In this document: piece after piece, positions 1 to 6,030 of the stretch
How the letters are laid out: each line of letters starts with the position of its first letter
Numbering within the stretch: position 1 is the stretch's first letter
From: CALOAD01 sp942491415
Lineage (GTDB): Bacteria > Cyanobacteriota > Vampirovibrionia > Gastranaerophilales > CALOAD01
Length of the DNA: 27,174 nt
Reading direction: 5' to 3'
Assembly (NCBI GenBank): GCA_942491415.1
Contig: CALOAD010000011.1
Coordinates: 1 to 27,174 of the forward strand
Made by a program: the position numbers and the translations under genes
Notes under the pieces: generated by a model
What the model was told of the DNA's origin: nothing
The model's database searches: none
What the model saw: the letters and a program-made list of their open reading frames with translations, nothing else

Positions 1-166
1 GTTGTTTTATAAAAACATCTAATTTGTTGCTTAGTTTGTTTAAACCGTTTCCTACATTACGTCTTCTAATGTTAGTTTCACTAATTGGAGCTTTTGCCGA
101 TTGCCACGCATTTGATAAGCGCTGCGGACATTTTGGAGTTGTTAAATTAATCGTATACTCGCCCAT
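1..166 (-). CDS. Unknown protein, N-terminal part (cut by window edge)
   Basis: An open frame runs leftward from ATG at 166-164 off the window edge, giving 55 codons. The product begins MGEYTINLTTPKCPQRLSN and is basic (several R and K), with no signal peptide or membrane segment. The start is well supported: AGGGAGG lies at 174-180 on the coding strand, about 7 bases upstream of the ATG. It is divergent from glyQ, and the 360-base gap between them holds hairpins that could act in its leader. I do not recognise the family. Coding status is fairly likely given the strong ribosome binding site. Confidence 0.6.
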   Translation of the reverse strand, partial: MGEYTINLTTPKCPQRLSNAWQSAKAPISETNIRRRNVGNGLNKLSNKLDVFIKQ

Positions 167-526
167 GAAATAACCTCCCTATTTTATCTTAAATAAATTA
201 TGAGCTAATAAATTCTTGTAAACTGTTGCTGCATTTGATTTACAAAGTTGCAGCATTGTTTGTTTTTTAAGTTTTAAAATCTTGTTACGAAACTTTTTTT
301 CTGACAATAATTTTTCCGTCAGCAAAATAAAAGTTGTAATTTTCTAATTTCGTTTTTACAGAACTTGCCATAAACCTACTACTCCCTTCAAATATTTTCC
401 TAATATAAAATTTTCTTACTACCTTCCTGTTTATATAAAAACAATTTATGTTCAAAAATTGCTAAATTATAGAATTTTGATTAATATGGAGGAAATATTT
501 CTTTACATTTGAAAGGCAACTAAAAA
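167..526. other. Divergent intergenic region with interleaved inverted repeats
   Basis: No gene is visible. It holds two interleaved inverted repeats: TTGTAAA (216-222) with TTTACAA (239-245), and TGCTGCA (227-233) with TGCAGCA (249-255). The second pair is followed by a T-rich run (256-268). A further nested pair, CTGAC/GTCAG, lies near 300-325. The right part carries the glyQ promoter candidate. Confidence 0.5.
459..487 (+). promoter_or_regulatory. Candidate sigma-70-type promoter of glyQ
   Basis: TTGCTA at 459-464 and TAATAT at 482-487 are separated by 17 bases, about 40 bases before the glyQ start. The boxes are close to consensus, but the region is A+T-rich, so chance matches are possible. 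No T-box leader features were seen. Confidence 0.4.
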
Positions 527-1414
527 ATGACAATTACGTTTCAAGAGATGATACATAGGTTAAATAAATTTTGGTCAGATTATGGGTGTGTGATTCAACA
601 GCCTTATGATATTGAGAAAGGGGCTAGCACGATGAATCCGGCTACGTTCCTACGAGCGATTGGACCTGAACCTTATAGCGTGGCGATGGTAGAGCCTTGC
701 AGGCGTCCTACGGATGGCAGATATGGGGAAAACCCTAACCGACTGCAGCACTATTTTCAGTATCAGGTTATTTTAAAACCTTCGCCGGATGATGCGCAGG
801 ATATTTACCTCAAAAGCCTTGAAGCGCTTGGCATAAAGCTTGAGGATCATGACATAAGATTTGTTGAAGATAACTGGGAATCCCCTACCCTTGGCGCGTG
901 GGGTGTTGGCTGGGAATTCTGGCTTGATGGGATGGAAGTTACTCAGTTTACGTACTTTCAACAAGCCGGGGGGCTTGAAGTCAAGCCGGTAGCACTTGAA
1001 TTAACTTACGGAATCGAGCGGATAGCAATGTATTTACAGGATGTTGACAGCATTTTTGACATTCAGTGGAACAAAGATGTAAAATACGGCGAAATCTACT
1101 TACAGAACGAGATTGAGCAGTCAAAATACAACTTCGAAATTTCAACTCCTGATACCCTGTTTAAGCTCTTTGATCTTTATTCTCAAGAAGCAAATACCGC
1201 TCTTGAGGCAGAGCTCGTGCTTCCTGCATATGATTATGTATTGAAATGCTCTCATACCTTTAACTTGCTCGATGCAAGAGGAGTTATAAGTAAAGACGAA
1301 CGTATGAATTTTATACTCAGGATAAGAAGTATGGCTGAAAAAACTGCCAAATTATACTATGCCCAGAGAGAAGCAGCCGGTTTTCCGCTTTTGCGTAAAA
1401 CTGCTAAAATTTAA
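527..1414 (+). CDS. glyQ: Glycyl-tRNA synthetase alpha subunit
   Basis: This is the catalytic alpha subunit of the bacterial alpha2-beta2 glycyl-tRNA synthetase, which charges tRNA-Gly with glycine in the cytoplasm. The 295-residue length is normal for GlyQ. The sequence opens with the family signature around FWSDYGCVIQQPYD (residues 15-28). Class II motif 2 lies near residues 55-85 (VEPCRRPTDGRYGENPN and following), and motif 3 near 158-172 (LTYGIERIAMYLQ). A GAAAGG ribosome site precedes the ATG. The beta-subunit gene glyS is not adjacent in this window, so it must lie elsewhere. A long hairpin follows the gene at 1493-1529. The family call is secure. Confidence 0.97.
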   Translation: MTITFQEMIHRLNKFWSDYGCVIQQPYDIEKGASTMNPATFLRAIGPEPYSVAMVEPCRRPTDGRYGENPNRLQHYFQYQVILKPSPDDAQDIYLKSLEALGIKLEDHDIRFVEDNWESPTLGAWGVGWEFWLDGMEVTQFTYFQQAGGLEVKPVALELTYGIERIAMYLQDVDSIFDIQWNKDVKYGEIYLQNEIEQSKYNFEISTPDTLFKLFDLYSQEANTALEAELVLPAYDYVLKCSHTFNLLDARGVISKDERMNFILRIRSMAEKTAKLYYAQREAAGFPLLRKTAKI

Positions 1415-1492
1415 CAAATTTTTGCTTAAATAATCGCCTAAAAACATACATTTTACACGTATTTACAGACGGTTTTTACACAGGATTTAAAT

Positions 1493-1529
1493 ATAATCTC
1501 AATGAAATTTCGCATTTTATTGAGATTAT
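1493..1529 (+). terminator. Long perfect hairpin downstream of glyQ
   Basis: The arms ATAATCTCAATGAAAT (1493-1508) and ATTTTATTGAGATTAT (1514-1529) pair over 16 bp with one G.U, closing a 5-base loop. There is no T-run after it, so it may be a 3'-end stabiliser or a processing site and not a classical intrinsic terminator. Confidence 0.4.
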
Positions 1530-1625
1530 TCATATAAAAATTCACTTTAGAAATACACTAAACATACATTTTAAAAATAAAATTTTTTTAAAATTATTAC
1601 AAAATGTTAACAATTAATCATATTT

Positions 1626-1653
1626 TTGCACTAGTAAACAAATTGTGTAATAA
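1626..1653 (+). promoter_or_regulatory. Orphan promoter candidate
   Basis: TTGCAC (1626-1631), a 16-base spacer and TAATAA (1648-1653), with TGTGTAA giving a partly extended -10. A transcript starting near 1660 would run only about 60 bases to the terminator at 1693-1721, and no open frame lies between them. Confidence 0.3.
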
Positions 1654-1692
1654 TCAAATACGTTAATAGTCTAACCATTCCTTTCTTGACTG

Positions 1693-1721
1693 ATGCGACC
1701 CTGTGTCGCATTTATTTTTTT
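1693..1721 (+). terminator. Intrinsic terminator
   Basis: A hairpin of TGCGAC (1694-1699) with GTCGCA (1705-1710), extended one A-T pair, has loop CCTGT and is followed by TTTATTTTTTT. It lies about 280 bases past glyQ and may end either glyQ read-through or a short separate RNA. Confidence 0.7.
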
Positions 1722-1832
1722 GTATAAAAATAAATGAATAATAATTTCGAATTCGGTATGCGTAAGCTGGGAGTGAAGTTTTTGGTAAATGAAATCGCAT
1801 TTCATTTATCGAAAATTAACTCGTTCAGGTAT

Positions 1833-1959
1833 AGTTTTAAATAAAAATTACAAAATCCCCACCCACAGCCACCCTGTAGGATGGCAGGGTGCCTGCGGCA
1901 CCTGCCTTTGTCAATATATTTTGTAATTTATATTTAATGCGAACATAATTGATTATCAG
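1833..1959. repeat. Terminal-inverted-repeat element, copy 1
   Basis: The left end at 1837-1856 (TTAAATAAAAATTACAAAAT) and right end at 1918-1937 are inverted repeats matching at 19 of 20 bases. The G+C-rich core holds two overlapping, mutually exclusive hairpins: CACCCTG/CAGGGTG and GGTGCC/GGCACC. A second copy lies at 3214-3398 on the other side of trpD, and shared sequence continues past the right repeat through GCGAACATAAT to ATCAG. There is no open frame, which suggests a non-autonomous MITE-like or REP-like element. Confidence 0.7.
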
Positions 1960-2048
1960 TTACTTTTTATTTACTACCGAATTTTCAAAAAAAACCAAGT
2001 TTTGAAACTGATACTTATAACTATCGCCTTTAGTTTTAACTTGGACAG

Positions 2049-2069
2049 ATCCTGAAACAAGTTCAGGAT
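2049..2069. repeat. ATCCTGAA palindrome
   Basis: ATCCTGAA (2049-2056) and TTCAGGAT (2062-2069) form a perfect 8-bp hairpin with loop ACAAG. From memory, closely similar GATCCTGAAACAAGTTCAGGATGA palindromes are scattered through intergenic DNA of many unrelated bacteria. Only one copy is seen here. Confidence 0.5.
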
Positions 2070-2140
2070 GACGATTCGAGTTTAAGATAAAAGCTTTGAC
2101 AAAATTAAATCAACAGCTATAGCAATTATTTTATAAAATT

Positions 2141-3148
2141 TTAAGATTTTAATTCTTTTAGCTTTTGTAAGGCTTGTCCTGATGTTATTAGTTCTGCTGA
2201 CAGCTTAACACCTTCTTCGATGGTTTTAACCTTGTTACCTGCCAGCAAGACACCCGCAGAATTAAATTTAAGGATATCCAGTTTAGCTCCTTTTAATTTA
2301 CCTGCAAATATATCCTCGATAATTTTTGCGTTATCGTCAGGCAATCCGCCTTCTATATCTTCCAGAGACGCTCTTTGTAATCCGTAATCCTCGGGATGTA
2401 CTTCGTAATTTGAGATTTCTCCGTCATTAAGTTCGTACACAAGAGTTTTTCCGCAAAGGCTTATCTCGTCCATAACCGGATCAACACCGCATACGATTAA
2501 AGCTCTTTTACAACCAAGATTTTTAAGAGTACCTGCCATTATAGGCTGCATATCAGGAGTTGAAACGCCTATTACCTGACCTTTAGGTCTTGCAGGGTTA
2601 GTAAGAGGTCCTAAAAAATTAAATACTGTTCTTATGCCAAGTTCTTTTCTTATCTGATACACATGATAAGTACTTTTATGAAAATACGGAGCGTGTATAA
2701 AAGCTATTGAATGAGTTTTCAAGCTATTTTCAACTTGCTCGGGAGTTTGTAGAAGAGGTATTCCTAGTGCCTCTAAAACAGTACTACTACCGCACTTACT
2801 CGAAAAACCCGCATTAGAATGTTTTGCAATTTTTAATCCCGATGCTGCTGCAACTATAGCGGACGCAGTTGAAATATTAAAGGTATCAGCTCCATCACCG
2901 CCAGTCCCGCAGGAATCTACGACCATTTCCCCATCAGGAAGTTCGATTTTAACTGCATTTCCCAGCATACCCTTCGCAAAACCTGTAAGCTCTTCTACGG
3001 TTTCACCTTTAGTTTTTATTGCTGATAAAAAAGCCGCGATTTGTGCAGGATTTGCGTCACCGGAACTAAGATAATTCACAAGATCAAAAGATTCCTGTTC
3101 ACTCAAATTCTGATTCTGCATTATTTTATTTAAAGCCTTAATTAACAT
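2141..3148 (-). CDS. trpD: Anthranilate phosphoribosyltransferase
   Basis: It transfers phosphoribose from PRPP to anthranilate, the second committed step of tryptophan synthesis. The 335-residue length is typical. The PRPP-binding GTGGDGADTFNIST lies at residues 81-94, and RKELGIRTVFNFLGPLTNPA matches the family's central signature. The next motif reads KHSNAGFSSKCGSS (109-122) where the family usually has KHGNR-x-SSKSG-SA, so the glycine and the arginine of HGNR are replaced. The start is supported by GGAG about 12 bases upstream. The gene stands alone, without other trp genes, and is flanked by two copies of an inverted-repeat element. The TrpD call is strong; the altered motif leaves room for a changed acceptor. 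Confidence 0.93.
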   Translation of the reverse strand: MLIKALNKIMQNQNLSEQESFDLVNYLSSGDANPAQIAAFLSAIKTKGETVEELTGFAKGMLGNAVKIELPDGEMVVDSCGTGGDGADTFNISTASAIVAAASGLKIAKHSNAGFSSKCGSSTVLEALGIPLLQTPEQVENSLKTHSIAFIHAPYFHKSTYHVYQIRKELGIRTVFNFLGPLTNPARPKGQVIGVSTPDMQPIMAGTLKNLGCKRALIVCGVDPVMDEISLCGKTLVYELNDGEISNYEVHPEDYGLQRASLEDIEGGLPDDNAKIIEDIFAGKLKGAKLDILKFNSAGVLLAGNKVKTIEEGVKLSAELITSGQALQKLKELKS

Positions 3149-3213
3149 AACTATTAATTAACTCCTATTATCTAATTCTAATAAAATTAAGTAATGTTCA
3201 AATTGTAACTGAC

Positions 3214-3398
3214 AGTTTTAAATAAAAATCACAAAATCCCAAGCGAAGCGAGAGCGTTTAAAACGTAAACCGCGTTTTCGTTTTAAAAAGCTCATTCCCA
3301 CCCACAGCCACCCTGTAGGATGACAGGATGCCTGCGGCACCCGTATTTGTCTATATATTTTGAAATTTTTATTTAAAGCGAACATAATCAAATATCAG
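3214..3398. repeat. Terminal-inverted-repeat element, copy 2
   Basis: Homologous to 1833-1959, in the same orientation. The ends at 3218-3237 and 3357-3376 are inverted repeats (18 of 20 match). This copy has about 58 extra bases at roughly 3241-3298, which themselves fold: GAGCGTTTAAAACG against CGTTTTAAAAAGCTC. The extra hairpin is either a nested insertion or a part lost from copy 1. Confidence 0.7.
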
Positions 3399-3429
3399 AA
3401 ATTAACTGCATTTTTCCTTTCAAATAATA

Positions 3430-3957
3430 TTAATTGTGTACCCTATTTGCAATTTTATTTTTTATTAATAAATCTGTAATTTCTCTTACAGCGCCTTTGC
3501 CGCCTTCTTTTGTGGAAATAAAATGACAAACCTGTTTAACTTCTTCCACTGCGTCATAAGGACAAAAAGCAAGTCCTACTTGCTCCAGCACACATAAATC
3601 AGGTAAATCATCACCAACATATGCGATTTCCGACAAATCAAGATCATATTTTTTAGTTAAATCTTGTATAGCTTGAGTTTTCTTTTTACAACCCTGGTAA
3701 ACTTCTGCGATACCTAAATCCTGTGCTCTTTTAGTAACTATGTAAGATTCTCTTGCTGTTATTATAGCGGTAGTAAAACCATTTTTAACCATAAGATTAA
3801 TACCCTGACCGTCTTTTGCGTTAAAAATCTTAATTTCTTCGCCTTTATCTGTATAAATTATTTCCCCATTCGTTAAAACACCATCTACATCAAAAGCAAA
3901 AAGCTTTATGCGGGATAATTTATCTTCAAGGTTATTTATTTGCTGATTTTGTATCAT
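3430..3957 (-). CDS. kdsC: 3-deoxy-D-manno-octulosonate 8-phosphate phosphatase (KdsC)
   Basis: A HAD-superfamily phosphatase that converts Kdo-8-phosphate to Kdo for the LPS inner core. The 175-residue length is normal for this cap-less tetrameric family. Visible motifs are the nucleophile loop FDVDGVLTNG (Asp23 and Asp25), the motif-II region AIITARES (64-71) and the motif-III/IV region YVGDDLPDL (113-121). The C-terminal GGKGAVREI stretch (152-160) is the usual KdsC tail. Its ATG overlaps the kdsD stop as TAATG, so the two genes are probably translationally coupled and catalyse steps of the same pathway. Nothing is unusual in the reading frame. Confidence 0.93.
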   Translation of the reverse strand: MIQNQQINNLEDKLSRIKLFAFDVDGVLTNGEIIYTDKGEEIKIFNAKDGQGINLMVKNGFTTAIITARESYIVTKRAQDLGIAEVYQGCKKKTQAIQDLTKKYDLDLSEIAYVGDDLPDLCVLEQVGLAFCPYDAVEEVKQVCHFISTKEGGKGAVREITDLLIKNKIANRVHN

Positions 3958-4886
3958 TACGCAACTCCTGCTTTTAAAAGGTCATGTATATGTATTATAC
4001 CTTCAAATTTATCGTCTTCTGACACTACCGTAAGTGCTGTAATAGAATGCATTTCCATTATTTGAAGCGCCTGCGCTGCCAAATCGTCTTTCTTTACAGT
4101 TTTTGGATTTCTTGTCATTACTTCCTCGACTGTCAAATTAGAAGTGTTATCGTATTTTTGCACTGTTCTTCTGATATCACCGTCTGTCAAAATACCTTCA
4201 AGTCTATTCTGCGTATCCAAAATAACTGCAAGTCCTAAACCTTTTTCTGAAATAAGGTTTATAGCCTCTTTAAAAGAAAGGTTTGAAGCGACAACAGGAA
4301 GATTATCGCCTTGTATCATTAAGTCTTCTACCTTCCAAAGAAGTTTTTTACCAAGCGCGCCTGATGGATGAAATTGAAAGAAATCTTCTGCTGAAAAATT
4401 ACGTTTTTTCAACAGACATACTGCAAGCGCATCTCCCATAGCTAGTGTTACAGTAGTACTTGCCGTCGGTGCAAGATTAAGCGGGCAAGCTTCTTTTTCT
4501 ACTGAAATATCAAGGGTCACTTCGCTCTTTTGAGCTAGTGTAGAATCAATTTTACCTGTCATCGCAATCATTTCTATTCCCATACGTTTTACAAACGGCA
4601 AAAGTTGCAGAAGTTCTGTAGTTTCTCCGCTGTTTGAAATCGCAAGAATTACGTCATCTTTTGTAATAACCCCTGAATCTCCGTGTGTGCTTTCTGCCGG
4701 ATGGAGGAAGAAAGATGGGGTGCCTGTACTTGACATAGTAGCGGAAATTTTCTTCCCGACAAGACCGGATTTACCCATACCTGTGACTATAACCCTACCC
4801 TTGCAGTTATACAAAATATTAATTGCATCCTCAAAAGATTTATCGATTTTTTCAGCAATTCTTTTTATAGAAGAAGCTTCCATCAT
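3957..4886 (-). CDS. kdsD: Arabinose-5-phosphate isomerase (KdsD/KpsF), 5' end disrupted
   Basis: It interconverts ribulose-5-phosphate and arabinose-5-phosphate, the first step of Kdo synthesis. A SIS sugar-isomerase domain (about 25-160, including VTGMGKSGLVGKKISATMSSTGTPSFFLHPAE) is followed by two CBS domains (about 190-305). The MMEASS start at 4886 has no ribosome site and lies inside the conserved N-terminus: family members read about VL-x-IEA at this point. Upstream codons GTT CTT continue the homology in frame, back to an ATG at 4955 or GTG at 4949 with GGAG. That extension is interrupted by two TAA codons (4904-4902 and 4895-4893). The product may be made by reinitiation, or the gene may be damaged. 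Coupled to kdsC. Confidence 0.9.
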   Translation of the reverse strand: MMEASSIKRIAEKIDKSFEDAINILYNCKGRVIVTGMGKSGLVGKKISATMSSTGTPSFFLHPAESTHGDSGVITKDDVILAISNSGETTELLQLLPFVKRMGIEMIAMTGKIDSTLAQKSEVTLDISVEKEACPLNLAPTASTTVTLAMGDALAVCLLKKRNFSAEDFFQFHPSGALGKKLLWKVEDLMIQGDNLPVVASNLSFKEAINLISEKGLGLAVILDTQNRLEGILTDGDIRRTVQKYDNTSNLTVEEVMTRNPKTVKKDDLAAQALQIMEMHSITALTVVSEDDKFEGIIHIHDLLKAGVA

Positions 4887-4967
4887 AAGAACTTATTCTG
4901 CTTATTTTAAAATTTCCTGTTCAGATAAGGTATTTACGGCAATATCCACTTTCATCTCCAATTCAGT

Positions 4968-4976
4968 ATTATAACA
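4968..4976 (-). promoter_or_regulatory. Extended -10 promoter candidate for kdsD-kdsC
   Basis: On the minus strand this reads TGTTATAAT, a perfect extended -10. Transcription would start near 4961, just before the GGAG and ATG (4955) / GTG (4949) of the disrupted kdsD N-terminal extension. That supports the extension as the original start. No good -35 box is visible. Confidence 0.45.
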
Positions 4977-5073
4977 GGTAACTTGTTAATTCGTGATTTC
5001 TGTTTTCACGGATTACAAACCCATCAGGCAATTCATGATTTTCTAAATCTGAAAACCATTTTTACTTAGGTAT
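4969..5073 (-). pseudogene. 35-codon coding-like remnant, copy 1
   Basis: On the minus strand this reads IPK-stop-KWFSDLENHELPDGFVIRENRNHELTSYLL-stop. A second segment at 21627-21731 is exactly the same length (105 bp) and aligns codon for codon without gaps, sharing IPK, KWFSDLE, NH-x-LT and LL-stop. 22 bases are identical (5041-5062 and 21699-21720), while several other codons differ only at silent positions. That pattern indicates past selection on a peptide. A TAA at codon 4 breaks this copy. The family is not recognised. Confidence 0.5.
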
Positions 5074-5183
5074 ATATAAATATTATTGGATGATAAAAAT
5101 TTCTTTTCAACTTATTTAAATATGTTTGTTAAATTATTAAAATTAAAGCGATGCTATCATAAAACAAGTTCAAGGAGATAACT

Positions 5184-5813
5184 TTATTTTAATTCGTTTT
5201 TAAACCAGTCTATGCTTAAATTTGCTACTTCATCAAGAGTACCCGGCTCTTCAAATAAGTGGGTTGCATTTGGTATGATTTTTAATTCGTTTTTTGATTG
5301 GATTTTTTTCATTGCATCTTTATTAAGGTTTATAACAATATGATCATTCCCTCCAACTATAAGCAAAACGGGAACTTCAACATTTTGTAAGGCATTTTCT
5401 GCAAGATCGGGACGACCTCCGCGTGAAACGACTGTTTTAATTTCATTTTTTAAATGAGATGCTGCACATATAGCAGGTGCAGCACCGGTACTTGCCCCAA
5501 AATACCCTATAGGAAAACCTTTTGTACTATCATTTTCCTGAACCCATTTAGTTACAACTTCCAGCCGTTTTGTTTGCAACTCTGTATTAAATCTATTCAT
5601 ATATTCAAGGTCTTCTTCTTTAGTCAACATGTCAAATAACAATGTAGCAAACCCTTTTTCATAAAGTTTTTCAGCAACATGCCTGTTTCTAGGACTTAAT
5701 CGGCTGCTACCGCTACCATGTGAGAAGATAATAATTCCCTGCGCATTTGGAGGGATTTTAAGATTACCTTTTAAAGTAACGTTATTTATTTTTATATCAA
5801 CAGCATTTTCCAT
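5184..5813 (-). CDS. Alpha/beta hydrolase, dienelactone-hydrolase-like
   Basis: A 209-residue single-domain alpha/beta hydrolase, probably cytoplasmic with no signal peptide. The oxyanion-side motif IIIFSHGSGSSRLSPRN lies near residues 27-43. The nucleophile elbow is GYFGASTGAAPA (Ser near 108), the acid is in LLIVGGNDHIV and the catalytic histidine in IPNATHLFEEPGTL. This pattern fits the dienelactone-hydrolase-related proteins that often sit next to, or fused to, phosphoribosyltransferase domains. The substrate cannot be inferred. The ATG at 5813 has only a weak upstream ribosome site. The gene stands alone, facing away from the EF-hand gene. Confidence 0.85.
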   Translation of the reverse strand: MENAVDIKINNVTLKGNLKIPPNAQGIIIFSHGSGSSRLSPRNRHVAEKLYEKGFATLLFDMLTKEEDLEYMNRFNTELQTKRLEVVTKWVQENDSTKGFPIGYFGASTGAAPAICAASHLKNEIKTVVSRGGRPDLAENALQNVEVPVLLIVGGNDHIVINLNKDAMKKIQSKNELKIIPNATHLFEEPGTLDEVANLSIDWFKNELK

Positions 5814-5907
5814 AGGCTACAGTTTAACAAGGTTATAAAGCTTTTAAATTCCCCAAACGGATTCGTTTTTATATATTTTTAATATGAAATAATTTTTTTC
5901 AAATTTA

Positions 5908-5937
5908 TTGTAAAGTTTTGTTACTAATTGCTATAGT
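5908..5937 (+). promoter_or_regulatory. Promoter candidate for the EF-hand gene
   Basis: TTGTAA (5908-5913), an 18-base spacer and TATAGT (5932-5937) would give a leader of about 85 bases. GGGAG at 6019-6023 lies 7 bases before the ATG at 6031. Chance similarity is possible in such A+T-rich DNA. Confidence 0.35.
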
Positions 5938-6030
5938 TATTTACAGAATTGTCGATATATTAATTAGGCAAATGAATTTCTATCCACTAAAAGAGAATCG
6001 TCACTTTCAAAAACATCAGGGAGAACATTA

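Larger units (their letters stand above)
1415..2140. other. 726-base gene-free region with hairpins and repeats
   Basis: No convincing gene is visible on either strand. Contents in order are: a 16-bp hairpin (1493-1529), a promoter-like pair (1626-1653) followed by an intrinsic terminator (1693-1721), a 10-bp hairpin with 3-base loop (1786-1808), a 127-bp repeat element with terminal inverted repeats (1833-1959), and an 8-bp palindrome (2049-2069). A 28-codon ATG frame at 1758 has no ribosome site and was not called. Confidence 0.6.

Noticed and set aside
230..526. T-box leader controlling glyQ
   Set aside because: No T-box sequence or specifier stem-loop was recognisable in the glyQ upstream region.
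1758..1844. 28-codon plus-strand frame starting MRKLGVKFLVNE
   Set aside because: No ribosome site, overlaps a perfect hairpin (1786-1808), and runs into the repeat element.
4687..4974. 95-codon plus-strand frame opposite kdsD
   Set aside because: A shadow of the conserved kdsD frame on the other strand, with no ribosome site or plausible product.
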